DNA of 64,000 bases from Henckelia pumila (lineage: Eukaryota > Streptophyta > Magnoliopsida > Lamiales > Gesneriaceae), in the NCBI RefSeq assembly GCF_033568475.1, contig NC_133120.1, positions 94,878,151 through 94,942,150 of the forward strand, written 5' to 3'. Positions 47,641 through 60,826 of the stretch are shown piece after piece (the first letter of the stretch is position 1; the number at the start of each line of letters is the position of its first letter). The notes beneath the pieces are model-generated. The model made no database searches, was not told the origin of the DNA, and was given only the letters and a program-made list of their open reading frames with translations. Made by a program: the position numbers and the translations under genes.

Positions 47641-50600
47641 TCATTTTGTTCGCGTGATGACTCGGTGTGTCAATTCTACAAGTGCGCGCCTTGATTTCTG
47701 AACATCCTTATCATCATTCTCAGGAAGGGAATCAATTGCAGCAGAGGCAAGGTTAGCATGCTTTGCTGCTAGCTCTCTAGTCCTCTCAATGCCCTGACTC
47801 TTTCCAAGGTACTCTAGAGCCTGTGGTATGAGTAAAGAAATAATTTTTCAGTCAATTAAGTTTCTCTTAAATGCATGTTTCAGAAATATAAATTCATAAA
47901 ATAAACTCATTAAATAGCTAGAATAATACGGACTGAGTATTAAGCATAAGGTTGAGTCAACAAAAAACTTACACGGTCCACATTTGCAGAATTGTCGAAT
48001 CCCTGATCCACAATGGTCCGAAGCTCGGGAAACTCCTCCATAGCGAACAATATTGGAGCAGTAATAATACCCTGAAATAATTTCAGTCATGTTTCGAGTG
48101 TTACAGATAGGGGAATATTACTAGCCGACCACCACGCTAGATTGTAGGTTGCTAAACATAGATCAAATTGAAGACAACAGTTGCAAGTACACAAAAAAAA
48201 TAGAACAAAGGAACTGTGGTTTAGTGATTTGGGTCAGAGGAAAAGTACTTTAGGTTGTAGAATTTTGCATAATATCACAAGTAGGTATAACTGACTTTTT
48301 TTTACGACGTGAGAACCCGCAGCCGCTACCTTTCGGTGCGCACTATGTAAATCCCCGGGCTAACACAATAGCCTGCAAACTACGCTAGTCAGGAAAACCT
48401 CACTGAGCAAGCCCAGATAGGTAATCATAAATTGTGATGGAGGCAGGATTTAGTAGGGAACCATTTTCTGGTCTGCTTTTCTCAGAATAAAAAAAAATCT
48501 GCAACTACAGCTCTCTCACAAGTGCGTTGACAAACATATGGTTAAACAGCAAAACTGAGCAAAGGCGAACAAACATACAACAGACTGACAATTCTTCAAC
48601 AAGATACATAGAAAACCCAGCATTCATGTGTTGTAACTTTCAAAGTTTAAGACTTCAAAATAATATAAGAAGTCAAAAAGAGTGCGAAGCGTACATGACT
48701 AATGTCAGACAAAGAGCCTTTCCCTAGGGAACTTGATGTGCCAGTGAAATCAAGAACATCATCTATTAATTGAAACGCCAGCCCCTGTATAGATGGATGC
48801 AAAATTTGAACAATAGCTGTTAAATGAATAATTAATTAAATAAATGCGAAGATCATAAGCATTTCATAAGATAGACAAACAGCATGTCAGATAATACATG
48901 TTACAACAGATTTTTGGTTAAAGCTCAACGGCATTCACCCACATACTGCACCGGTCATTTGATAAGCTGATGTACGACTGGGAAAGTCATTAATGTAAGT
49001 AATTACTGAAACCATCACTAATGTAGCTGATAAACCAATGCACATGACCACTATACGGGCAGTGTCCTAAAAATCGGCCTAGAATCCGCCTGGCGGCGCC
49101 TGGTCCCCGCCTAGGCACTAGGCGCTGGTCTAGCGCTCGAATAGAGCCTAGCGTATTTCAGAACCTTGTATACAGGTGTTTAAGATATACCAGAAACTTG
49201 AAATGCGCTGAACCAAACTGAAACGTGTAAAGAACAAGTCAGGATATGAATGGTATATAATTTTAAAACTCCTCATCCTCCTTATATCCTCCGTCAAGAG
49301 GATGACAAACTTCAGACTAAATGCGAGAAAGGACGTCTAACCTAATTAAATGCCAAACTAAAGAAGTAGGAGAGAAAGTATGCAGACCAGATTTTTTCCA
49401 TACTCGTATGCCAACATTGAAACTTCTGCTGTCTGGCCAGCAAGAAGGGCGATGGCCTTGCAGCTATTTGAGATCAATGAGGCAGTTTTATAGTAAGTTT
49501 TCTGCATATAATATTCCATGCTGCAAAGAGAAATAGGAACGTGATTTTGAGCTGAAGGAAAGGCCCGAAAGAACAAGTTATTCTTAAAATAGAACCGCTC
49601 ACAATTATTATACAACTAAATTATAAATATCAAGTTCTTTTTCTATGAAAGCTATCAAATAACAGATTTAAATCAAATATGTGACATGCAAATGCATCAT
49701 GCCTTTTTCTGTGGCACATTAAACAACTCCAAAGCAATGCCTACGAAACAAAAACAAAGCATCGCACCTGCATCGCTGATCAGAGCTAGTCGTCATTTGC
49801 ATCGTCTCACCAGTAACAAGATGCTCAACAACCATAGCCAAGAGTGATACGACCTGTTAAACAGCAAAAGCAGGAAACATATTAGTAATTAGTAAATTAA
49901 CAAATGGCAGCTCACATCAGCAAAAAATAAGCAGAGTGCTACAGCTCATTATTTACCAATAATAATATCGTTAGAGACAGACTGAGCAACAAACTTCAAC
50001 ATTTAGGTACAATTTCAATTATTGTTTATACCTTATGTATATCCATATGGATATTGGATAACCATTTATATTCTCTCTTTGTTCGACTAACAGATGCAGC
50101 AATGAAACAATAGAATAAAAAGAATGGACCATCTAAAATTAAGGAAAGGAAATGTGAAGGAACAAAGTGTACCTCGGTGTTTTTTAACGAAGCAAGTGTC
50201 ACACAAGCTCTAGAAAGCAGGAAATCTCCAGCCAGTACAGCTAGCTGCAATGTCATGGAGAGCACTACTCAGATATATGCAATTCAAAGAGCAACCAAAG
50301 TCAACTAAGCTCTGCAAATTAATAGTTCTCATTTATTCGATTAGTTCAGAGCCAGTATTATCTTTGTCAAACGATCATTGTGATTAAGACTCGGCATAAT
50401 TCAACCACTTTCTTTCTGTCTCAGATCAGAAGACGAACCAAGAACATTTTTCATTTTTAAAAAAGCATGGCACGTCATCTAAACCTCTAATTAATCTTGT
50501 ATCCAGTGACCAGTCCCTGTAAGCATTTTTCTTTCCATCGAGTATATTTTACTTGTATTTTTTAGAAAACTAGTGTCTCTTGAAAAAATAAATCAAAATG

Positions 50601-53600
50601 TGTAGATCTTGTTGTTAGTTGATACACCCATTTTTTTGTGGGTTTATTTTACCGAAATACAGGGGCTCGCTATCTAAGTTTTTTTTAAAAAAAAAAAACA
50701 TTGCATAGACTGAGAAAACAGTATTATATATATATATCAAAAATGTGAAAGGCCAGTTTTCTTGGGAAAACATTAGTTTATAGGAATACCTAAATCTACT
50801 AAATTGTGAACAATGAGGAACCCACACTCAATACCACCATCAATTCTTTGTGACTACATTCAAAAGAAGTGATTAGCGGCTCAACATAAATTTGTAATTA
50901 CAAAAATTAGTGCATGAAAGAGATAAGTGAGAGCACAGTAATAAACACATTAAAAACTAAGATAAAAAATCAGTTAAAGAGATGCCAAAACAATAATAAT
51001 GCAAAAACTTCTCATCATTTGAGCAAAAGTGAGAAGACAATCATCAGGTGATACAACGGATTGCAATTATCAATTTCAAGTTTTTTATGCCAATTTTCTT
51101 CTCTTTCAAATTTTTACGAGGTTCACTTGTAACTTTTCCAGAGGGTGAAAACAAGTAAAAATTAACTAAATTGGTAGGTACCTTATTACCCATTACAAAA
51201 TTCAATGAACCGATCCCACGCCTTGTGTCAGCATCATCCAACACGTCATCATGGAGGAGGCTGGCAACCTAAAAAATTTAACACTTAAGTTGTAAGACAG
51301 AGGTGAGATAGTGTTGAAGAAAGCTAAAAACAAAGTAATACGAAAAATTATGCATCAAACGTTCAAAACTCTTAATTTTTTATATTTGAGAGTTGAGACA
51401 CCACGTAATCTATGACAAGAATTCCCACCAAACAACAAAAATGATGACAATTTCAAATATATTACCTTTTGAAGAAAGATTTTTATTGTGAAAAAGCTCA
51501 GATTGTTCAAATCAAAACAAAGGATCTAACAGATTCTCATCTTTTAATGCTATTCTCATCCAGAAAAGGAGGCAAACAGAAATCATAAATATGTGCAAAC
51601 TCGAAAGGAAGCGAAAGAATGTGACATGATTATCAGAACATAATGTTCCGATCTGAAGAACACAAAGAAAACTAGCCACTCTTTCCAATACAAAACCAAG
51701 CCTTCCATTCTGGCAAAATCTGTGTCTATTAATCCACAGACAGAAAAGACCTACGCTTCATGAGGTCAAGCACCGGATGAATGAATTAGTTGGTTATCTT
51801 AAAATAAACTAAAACTAAAGTATACAAATAGAAAATGCTAGGCTTTCTCACTGGCCCAACTAAACTGCATGTCTAGGCTAACCAAAGTTCATGAGGAATG
51901 TTTGAAAAAATTGGAAGCATGACTACTATCTGCTTTGGGCCTAGGGGATGCAGAGGAATGTAAAGACTCTGGTTATTCGCTCCAATGGATGAAAAAAAAT
52001 CACTGACATGGATCATCTCTGTGATCTCAGCAATGCATCGTTGTCTTGAACGCAATTCCTTGGATAAAGGATCACCAGCAGCATCAGGAGCTGGTCTTGG
52101 CAATGGAGCATTTAAAGCTGTGGCCATCAACAACAGAACCTGCATTGTGTGCTGTTCAGGTAAATAATACTAAAAAGCAGACCACCTCTGTTAGAACGCA
52201 TTACATTCAAATTAAACCATGCATGATCAAGATAATAAAAATACAACATGATTGCAAAATTCACATTCTGTTCACATCTATGAAATACAGAACAAATAAA
52301 TAGATAATTGCAGGAATATAATAAGTAGCATGCAGACGTAGAAATAGGATACGAAGCATGTAGAGTTTATACAGAGACCATATGAAGTACAGAGAAGATA
52401 GCAAATTTTTCATGTGCGACAATTTTCAACTTTAGTCATTACATTTAGTCAGTACAAATATTAAAGAAGTGAAACAAATAAAGAGTTCCCATGAGTTAAC
52501 AGGTGTATAGCTATGGTAAATTGGTACAAGATGCTAATTTCATTCGTTTGGTTGAGAAGATTGATTCCAGAAAGTTGTCGGAAACCAGTCTTTTCTTTTC
52601 ATTTTTCCATAGTAATTGCAATCTGCCATCAATATTTAAAATGGCAATCTCATGAAATTTTAGGGGTCCGATGAGCACTGATCTCATAATATGGTTACTT
52701 ATATCATAGAGAGTATGATTTTCATTATGTTTTAACATTCCAACTAAAAACACACGTTCACAGGGGTTGGTTAAGAACAAAACTGGCTCGCGCTTTTGAG
52801 GAATGTCTTTTTAAACCATTTTTTGGTTAAATAGCATTCATTTGGCATCCTTTTCACTGCCAGATTAGTTTTTACAGCATGCAACATGTTTTTCACCTGA
52901 TTCGACATTGCTTTAAAGAATTAAGATTTTCGCATCAGAAAATATCAACAATGACTTGAGAGCTATGGCTGTCATAAAAAGGAATGGAATCAAATTGGAG
53001 GTGAGAAACTTACCGCAGGTCGAAATCTTTTTCCTTCGACTCCCATTTTAAAAAAATATTCAGCAGCAGAGGCAAGCTTGGGGACCTAGAAGATTAAAGA
53101 AATGCAACCTCACCATCGATATAATCAATCTGTTAGCTAACAAAATATAGAAGTAGATGTCAATACCTTTGCAACTACCATGGACCTCAAGCTATTTGCC
53201 AGAATGGACAATTCATCAGCAACAAGAGAAAATGGATCTAATTGCTCCTGAGATAGAAATTAAGAATGAAGTATTAATACCTTCTTCATAAATGCCACCT
53301 ACAGACCAAATATTTATAACCAAAAAAGAAACCAAATATGAGGAAGACACTTCATTAGAATTTATGTTATGTGCGCAATTAAAACAGATTAGCTCATCAA
53401 TAAGCGGCGAGAAGATGATCATTTCACTAACCTCGACAACATATGTTCCCTGACGTTGAGATTGTTGCCCAATACTACTTATGGCACTTGAAACCCAAGA
53501 ATAAATAACTCTGCAACCCAAGACCTACTAATCACCAGCAACAATAAAAAGCACGGTACAAAATATTTAGAACATTTTTTTAATGCCAAACAGTAACTAA

Positions 53601-54906
53601 GCGACACAATCAAGATGATCAACAGTTACAATAAAAAAACTCCTACAAAATAACGAAAAATTGTGAAATATAAACAAAACATAATAATGGTATGATAGCC
53701 AAGACAACTGGATAAAAGTACTGCAAGTAAAAGATATCAACCGGAGTGAAAATGCTACAACCCACACTACACGAACCATGTCCCGAGGCTCAAGAACCCT
53801 GTCAGACACCAGTCATCTCAAGAGTGCAATGTGTGTGGATCGAATCAAGTGTAAGATGGAGCTTCCTAGAAAACCAACATTTGCTGTAATTATGTCTATT
53901 ACCTGGTAGGTCTTCTTGAATACAAGTAGCACAGCCTAAGGCAACAATAAGCATACTTTCATTATATGTGCTGACCACATATAGTATGACAGTCATAGGA
54001 CTTTCTCCACAAACTTTGAATTGCTAATAGTAGTCTTTAATACTTTACAGTCTACTCCATCTATACACATATATATAAATAACTAAAGGACGCGGTAGCC
54101 TAGCAAATTATATTTTCTAAAGGGTGATTGGATGATTATCAAGCTTCTATCCAACTATTGATCATCCTAAATTAGAATCGTGAGAGTACGTAAAGTAAAA
54201 ATCGAGACACAATGAATGACTTACAAGTATTCGAGTCATCGATCTCATCAAATTTGGATACTCAACCTCCATAAAGCACAATACAATAAATGGTTTCTTT
54301 TTTTTTTTCTTTTTTTTTCTTTTTTTAAGTATCCGGACAAATGGTTCAGCTAAAATCACCAGACAGTAACTTGTTAGAAAAGCAACTCGTCAGTTAGCAT
54401 AAAGCACCACTCTCTGGGTACTTGGATAGTCGGTGCCCAGAAATCCAGCAGAAAATTCAAAAAGCCAACAGACGTCGACCACTTGTTCGACGGAATTTCC
54501 ACGAGAAAATTCTCCCATTATTAAGTTAGCCCACAATCAAAAAGTACAAAGAATAAATCACGGGCATCGGGATATATTTCCTCCAAATACATACCCAGGC
54601 AGAAAAGATAAATGTCAAAACAACACAAAACCCCATTGCGTCTACATTCACAGATTTAACTGTAACAGCAAAAGTAGCTTCCTTCATTCTCCATGACAAG
54701 ATCATCACAAACTGTGACATAAGTTAATAAACTCAACAACAGCGAGTATATTTATGTACCTCCGGGGAATAATGATCAGGAGAGCGAAACTGGGTGCAGG
54801 GTTGAAGCAATTGACGCTGGCCATTACCAAGTAACGAAGAGTATACCCCTCGATACCTGTTGCAACCCGTCCTCGTAAACCGGGTCAGCCCCCTCACAAA
54901 TAACAT
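47641..54906 (-). CDS. SPS3: Solanesyl/polyprenyl diphosphate synthase, mitochondrial type
   Basis: Twelve exons on the minus strand join in frame to 423 codons plus stop: 54906-54760, 53524-53432, 53247-53167, 53085-53014, 52139-52008, 51268-51182, 50244-50173, 49853-49768, 49520-49388, 48784-48695, 48071-47973 and 47820-47641. The N-terminus (MLFVRGLTRFTRTGCNRYRG) is basic and lacks acids, like a mitochondrial presequence. The first aspartate-rich motif LLHDDVLDDADTRRG has aspartates at 182, 183, 186 and 187; the second, QLIDDVLDF, has them at 309, 310 and 313. Both bind Mg and prenyl diphosphates in trans-long-chain synthases. Length and domain order match Arabidopsis At2g34630 (SPS3), which makes the ubiquinone side chain; the symbol is by homology. 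The reading frame is intact. Introns hold decayed repeats but no large insertion. Confidence 0.93.
48292..48430 (-). mobile_element. Candidate SINE-like retroposon
   Basis: On the minus strand the sequence runs from about TGGGCTTGCTCAGTGAGG through GGTAGCGGCTGCGGGTTCTC to CACGTCGTAAAAAAAA, ending in an A-tail. It sits in intron 10 of the prenyltransferase gene. The composition is unlike the AT-rich intron around it. The pattern suits a SINE, but A and B boxes and target duplications were not confirmed. Confidence 0.45.
49070..49155. repeat. GC-rich CCTAGGC-type palindromic block in an intron
   Basis: Many overlapping GCCTAGG, CTAGGCG and GGCGCC motifs occur in about 85 bp within intron 9 of the prenyltransferase gene. 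It resembles a dispersed repeat seen in many plant introns; the family was not named. Confidence 0.55.
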
Positions 54907-55146
54907 CTCCAAGGGGGAAAAGGTTGTTCAATTTATTGGATTGAAGGTCGAACAAGAAAGGGCAGAAACGGAGAAAGATTAGTTCGCAATGGCGCCGAAG
55001 AAGAACATATTAATTAGTATACAGAGATTCGACTGGGACTCAGCTCCGCGGCCACCATCAATGGCTGAGATTTTTCAACACGCCGCCTCGGTTTCCTTGC
55101 TCTGATGGAATCGGTTGCCACATACGAGACGGGTCGGCTATTACAT

Positions 55147-55163
55147 TGGGCCAATAATGGGCT
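55147..55163. promoter_or_regulatory. Two site II elements upstream of the prenyltransferase gene
   Basis: TGGGCCAATAATGGGCT contains TGGGCC and TGGGCT about 240 bases upstream of the start codon; a further TGGGCC is near 55209. Such motifs are common in promoters of plant nuclear genes for mitochondrial proteins and ribosome assembly. Confidence 0.5.
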
Positions 55164-55655
55164 TATTTGGCATCTTCTGCTTAATTGGTCAAAGATTTTT
55201 ACAAACTTGGGCCAAAGTTTTTATTAGTCCAGTAAAAAAAGAAAAATGGGCGTGTCTGAAAAGTTCCATCAGGGCTTGTGGGACCCATATGTTTAATAGG
55301 AGAACTTTGGCTAAATAATGTGGAACCCACATGATTTGCACTAATCACAAAAATCCACATCATTATCTTATGGGTAGGACTGAATTATCCGTAATGATGA
55401 TATAAAATGTCGTTTGAGTGTGTTAAAGATAAACTAATGATGACCAGTTAAATGATCATTTAATAGAATTCAAAGTATAACAGAAAACGATAAATAATGA
55501 GTTGTTTGTTTTGAATTTAACACTATGTTTGATTCAATTAAAATGGGATTTAGAATTGGATTTTGAATTGAAATCCATGGAATCCTTTTATTTTTTCTAG
55601 GATTTCATTTACATATATCAAAACTCGTCAAATCTCACATATTTTCATTAAAAAT

Positions 55656-55835
55656 ATCAATCTCATTTTAAAGTTCATTACGCCAAACACTCAAAATGAG
55701 ATTTTTTATTCCAAATTACATAAAATTCATAGATTTCCATCAAATATCAATCTCATTTTAAAATTTCATTACACCAAACACTCAAAATGGGATTTTTAAT
55801 TCCAAATTACAGAAAATCCATGAAACCAAACACAC
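55656..55835. repeat. 90 bp tandem duplication
   Basis: ATCAATCTCATTTTAAA begins at 55656 and again at 55746; each unit continues with CCAAACACTCAAAATG and TTCCAAATTACA. The pair, with TGTTTGATTCA near 55520 and TGAAACCAAACA near 55823, may be the inside and ends of a MITE. Confidence 0.75.
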
Positions 55836-56613
55836 ACTAAAAGTTTGGATGATGATGTTACGTCTACATGAAATGTCCTGAATATCCTTGGACGTTAGAA
55901 ATAGTTGGATTATTTTTCCTCTTCAGTGTCGTCTTCATTTCAAAGAATTCAGAGGCGCGCTTGGTGGAAAGCTAAAATGTGGTTAAAATGGCATTAATTC
56001 TTGTTATATCCAATCATTCATCTCTAATACTATCATTCAAACTAATGCATTCCAATATGGAAGTGGGTCGTCAAAAAAATATTCAAATTTATAAGCAAGT
56101 TTTCTCCATATAAATTTCACATTATCAAAGTATATTCAGCTGTCTTTGCCAGAAAACTCCGAAGAAACTTAGAGACGACTGCTGAAAAGCCTCTTTCCAC
56201 GCTTCCTCCCTTTCATCTCTCCAGCCTACTCAGTTGACCTCAAGCCCTCAAAGTCTTCTGTTCAAAATAGATTCTTCATCAAGCAGAATTAATTGTTTAG
56301 AAAATTTTGATCAAGGCGTACAAGCTCAGAGTAGAGTCGAAAATATAATTGCTGTATATAGTTTTTAAGAAATAGAAAAAGAAGAATACTTGCGGCGCGT
56401 TTGTGAAGAGACATTTAAGAAGAAATACATAGATACATAAAAGAAAAATTTATGCCGCAATGTAAATGTAAATTAAAATTAGCTTCTGGAAAGCTTGAAC
56501 ACAGAACTTCACATGATTCAAAAACGTATTTGCCATGAGGCATGTATAAGTTTTGACTTCAAAATTTCAAATTACATTAAAGATGGGATGTGAGTCTGGG
56601 AATATCCTCAGAA

Positions 56614-58674
56614 TTATGATGACTCCTTAGTTGGCTCATCTTCGTCCATATGGCTCAAATTGTGATTATCTGAAGGCTGACAGAAGGAAAATAAACATAT
56701 TTACAATCACGGCTTGACAGACCCAATCATCTTGAGTAATGCTGTGAACACAAATGAAGCTACAGCAGCAGTAACCTTATTCTCCAAAGCTCTGCGACAA
56801 GTCCAAACCAAACTACAAGCCACAACCTAAATTTTGCTAGTAATTTCCACAACTAGGTTTGATTTCCAAGCAATTCAAGTAAAGACAGGCAAGTGAGGTT
56901 ATGCCGATTATGAGTTGAATATATAGGTCCAATCAAATATGAAATAACATTTTTATGGGAAAATCTTGCAAGAATCCAAACTTTGGGTGATAGATACACT
57001 CATCGGCAAGCTATGCACAAGGCCAGTTGTGAGTCCTGTGACTTAACCTAAGAAAGATTTTTTTAACTGAAATCTGAAACAAAGATCCGTTGGCTAGTAT
57101 AATTATGGCTTTATAGTTCACAATCTTAAATTATTCCTGTCTCTCCCAATGTTATGATCATTCTGATCTCCAATATAGACTCAAGTATTTCATATTGGAC
57201 CAAAGAACCAAATCAATTTCTTGATTCATAAACCCATGGACCTAGAAGGTAGAATAAATAAAGACCATGCATGGATAATCAAGCAGAATAATGTTATATT
57301 AACACAATGAGAGAACAATGTAACTCCAGTATTCCACACAATCTAGCATCAATGTTGAAGTTGTGAAATAAAATATAGTTCAAAAACATCCAGACTCACA
57401 TTTGATAGACGATCCAGCAAGGCAAGTGAGTCTGGACTTGGTATTGGCCTCAGCTACAGGAGTTGACTTCCCTTCATTAATCATCCGCACATCCCATATT
57501 CGTATAATTCCATCAGATGATGCAGATGCCACCATAACCGGATCATTCTCTCCAGAATCATCACAACTCTTTGACAACACAACAATGCCTTTCACACGAG
57601 CCGTGTGGGCATCCCCGATGCTGTAAGCCACTTTCCCACTGATGGTATCCCATGCCTTTATACTCCTATCTTCTCCTCCCGTAAACAAAATCCCATTCTG
57701 ATAAAATAAAATAACACAAAACAAATTCAAACATTGCCGACTAAAGGACAATTATCAAGTGTAGACCCAAAAATTACAATTATCATATGAATTTGAACAA
57801 GGTTAATAAATGGCACAAAAATAGCTACCGTAAAGATCTATATTTTTGCTACGTCAAAAAAAAAACATCTATATTTTTGCAACCCATCCCTTCCTTTATT
57901 TTCAGAAACTAAACACTTTCCCTAGTTTTAATATCTTAATCATCAATCATTATCGTATATATGCTATATTATTTCACTTTCCTCAGCTAAATCATACGCA
58001 AGGTAAAAGTGAGAGACAAAACATACGGCACCAGGAGCAGCACAGAGGACTTTCTTTCCATTATCCAACTCAGTAACTAATTTTGCATCCTCAGCTTCGT
58101 GAAGCGTGACTTTCTCATCGACCACCATGAAGAATTTCTCTCCAGTTCCATCAAAATGTACGATGGAGGACTCTTTGTTCAGCCTGCAGTAAAAGCTCCG
58201 CCTCCCTCGAACCAAATTAACCATGGCCAAGCAATCGTCGTGGCCTACAGTCAACGCCAACTTCCCAGAGGGGTGGATGGAAAGAGAATTGACACCCTTC
58301 TTGTGAACTTTGACGGATTTGAGGTAGACAAAAGGATCGGCGTCGTAGATTGAGACACAGCCATCGGCATCTGCGGAGATGAGATTCCTGGGGAACGAGA
58401 GGGAAGGAGGAGTGTAGAAGGAAAGGGAGGAGATGGAGGAGGAGTGGTGAAGGGAACCAATCTCGGAGGAGGTAGAGAGGTCGTAGATTTTGATGGTATC
58501 ATCGTTGCCGCCAGAGACGGCGGCGGAGCCCGAAACGGCGACGGATTTGATGGTGGAGAGGTGGGAGGGGAAGGAGAAGAGCGGGGTTAGGGTTAACGGG
58601 GAGGAGTGTTTGGGCGATTTCTTGAGGCTGTAGCCCCATATGAAGCGCTCGTATGATCCCGCCACCAAACTCAT
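56614..58674 (-). CDS. WD40 repeat protein, PAK1IP1/MAK11-like ribosome biogenesis factor
   Basis: Three exons on the minus strand join to 333 codons plus stop: 58674-58027, 57697-57400 and 56669-56614. The protein starts MSLVAGSYERFIWGY and carries several WD40 repeats, for example AVSGGNDDTIKIYDL, LISADADGCVSIYDA, FTGGEDRSIKAWD and ASASSDGIIRIWDVR. The opening and the order of blades match the PAK1-interacting protein 1 / yeast Mak11 family, needed for 60S subunit assembly in the nucleolus. Exon 3 uses the second of two AG acceptors; the first gives a stop after three codons. It yields a short acidic tail (MDEDEPTKESS). Family members usually have a longer tail, so a further exon cannot be ruled out. 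The upstream telo-box and site II motifs fit a ribosome-assembly gene. Confidence 0.85.
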
Positions 58675-58718
58675 CCTTCTACCTTCTCGCTAAAACCCTC
58701 CTACTCCAAATGGGGGAG

Positions 58719-58754
58719 AGGGTTTAGATAGACCTTGTTAGAGCTTTCAGCCCA
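58719..58754 (-). promoter_or_regulatory. Telo-box-like and site II motifs of the WD40 gene
   Basis: On the minus strand TAAACCCT lies 45-52 bases before the start codon, and TGGGCT (58749-58754) about 25 bases further upstream, next to GC-rich GGCCCGG repeats. Telo-box plus site II is the known promoter pattern of plant ribosome biogenesis genes. Confidence 0.55.
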
Positions 58755-58819
58755 TCCGGGCCGGGCCGGGCCACCATGACACGTGGTTTGTTTTGGTTGG
58801 CTCGTTTAGATTCGTCTCC

Positions 58820-58986
58820 AAATGGACCATAGAAACCCCAACCCATCTGCCGCGGGTTGCGGACTAGGTTGGGCAACCCGTCAAAAAAACCCAACCCAAC
58901 CCTTCAATTTTTCATGGCCCGACGGGCTCGACCCATTTTGCCGGCTCTTGACCTGGTCAAGTGTCGGGTCTAACCCGGACCCGGAA
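58820..58986. repeat. Fragment of a dispersed CCCAACCC-rich repeat
   Basis: Runs of AACCCAACCC, CCCGTCAAAAAAACCC and GGGTCTAACCCGGACCCGG match a common type of plant repeat, probably a hAT-like element remnant. It ends at the start of the next LTR. Confidence 0.45.
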
Positions 58987-60262
58987 TGTAACGCACCAAA
59001 ATTATCTTAATGGACTTTATTTGAGATAATCAGAGATTTTAGAAGTCGAGGGCCAATTCGATTTGGATCAGGGACTAGAATGCAATTTTCAGAAATTTCA
59101 GGGACTAAAACGCAAAATGAGGATTTGTTATAATATATAAACTTTGACTAAGTCTTCCATTCTCTTCCTTCATCCCTCCCAACCGCCTCTCCCTCCATTG
59201 AAGCGACAAAGCTTCCCCAAGCTTTTGTGATTTCGATTTTAGCTCGATCCGTCCGATAGAATTGAATTCTGACTTGATATCTGCGATCACAGCGTCGAGT
59301 GCTCCGTTTGAAAGTAAGTTTCTCTTATTTCTACGAGGTTTGAATTTTTGGATGTCTTTAGAATTGATTGATATTCGGAGATGATGATTATGAGATAGCT
59401 GTGATAGTATATCTAAGACGGTTCGAAGATCTAACGACGATCGGAATTGTTATGATTTTCTTAGTGATTTTCGAAATCTTTGAATTTGAGATGTGTTGGG
59501 ATTGGATTGGAAATGATATGTATTGATTGAAATGAGTTTATTGGATTGTTGAATTGTTGTCTGCGTTTCCGGTTTGATCAGTTTATAGCCGTTATGCCGT
59601 CAGTTTGAGTTTTGGATATCGTTTCTATGTTTTGATCGTATCGATTTTGAGTGAGCTTTTGATGTCGATATTGATCCTTATAACTCCTTCTGATAGATTG
59701 AATTGAAGTCAGCAGAGTTGCAAGATAGCAGCTTTGGACAGTTTGGAAGATTGAAGTCGGTACAGTATCGATTTTTTTATTTATCGATCGAAGAAGTTTG
59801 ATTGAGTTTTGAATGAATTTGATTGGATATTGATTATTATCCTTATTATTGATTTTTTCAGATTGAAGTACCTTCGAAGCGAATAAGGTAAAAGATGACT
59901 TAGACTTGAATGGAACGATTAACTCGAATCCGAATTTATTCGAGTGTTCAGAAGAAATTCACATACTTGCATGATTGAATGCTTATTTGACATCATGATT
60001 GAATATTTATTTGAATTGATGATTGAAAATATGATTGAATGCATGAGATGCCATATGCATTCATGTTGAGCCGAATGATTATTTGTTTTGAATTAGACGA
60101 TCTGGAGATTATAGTTGAGTGGCCTTGGTAGGCGAATTACTACAAGTGTCGATTAACTCTCTACAATGCTCTGGAGTCTAGAGGATTAAAATATACCTCG
60201 TCCACCTCGAAAGGGGAGTTCGGTGTGATTGTTGGATATTTTAACCTCAGGATCTCAAACCC

Positions 60263-60302
60263 AAGAAAGAAAGAAAGAAAAAAAGAAAGAAAGAAAGAAG
60301 AA
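60263..60302. repeat. (GAAA)n microsatellite
   Basis: About ten AAGA/GAAA units with one A-run interruption, inside the LTR. Confidence 0.95.
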
Positions 60303-60826
60303 TTCCATTTGATTATCTGAGTCTGATAATCCAGAAGTTTTAAAGACATGCATATCATTTTAATTCAGTACTTGAATGGATTAATTGATTATATGAGGAA
60401 TGAATACATACCATGACTTGATATGTTTATTTGATTGCATGTCAGTCTCTTTTACTGGGAATATTATTCTAATTGGATTATCCGGCTGTTGTCTTGTCTT
60501 TGTATGTGTGCTTGGCAACAGGTGGGGCAGGATCGAGTCAGAGATCACATGGCTAGGTAGACGAGTTGATAGAGTGAGGCCTTGGTGTTTTAGAAGTCGA
60601 ATATGTAATCGAACTTAGATTGTATTCGAACTTGTATTGTATTGCATTGAATAAGCTAGACTGAAGCATGTTCTAATAGTTCGAGATTGTATAACTTTAG
60701 AAATACTTTGTATTGGATTATGCATGATGTTTGGATGATTTATGGAAGTCAAATGGATTTAGTTTTGAAGTTTTTGAATTGAATAGAGTCGAGCATATCT
60801 GTTTTATTTTCTGCAGATTTGTGCCC

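Larger units (their letters stand above)
54907..56613. other. Intergenic: prenyltransferase promoter and repeat
   Basis: Upstream of the prenyltransferase start codon. Site II-type motifs (TGGGCC, TGGGCT) lie at 55147-55163 and near 55209. A 90 bp tandem pair lies at 55656-55835. The part 56100-56600, with CT-rich sequence near 56200-56240, shows no gene. Confidence 0.5.

Noticed and set aside
56614-56676. First AG acceptor (56677) for exon 3 of the WD40 gene
   Set aside because: It would give a stop after three codons; the second AG seven bases on keeps an open acidic tail.
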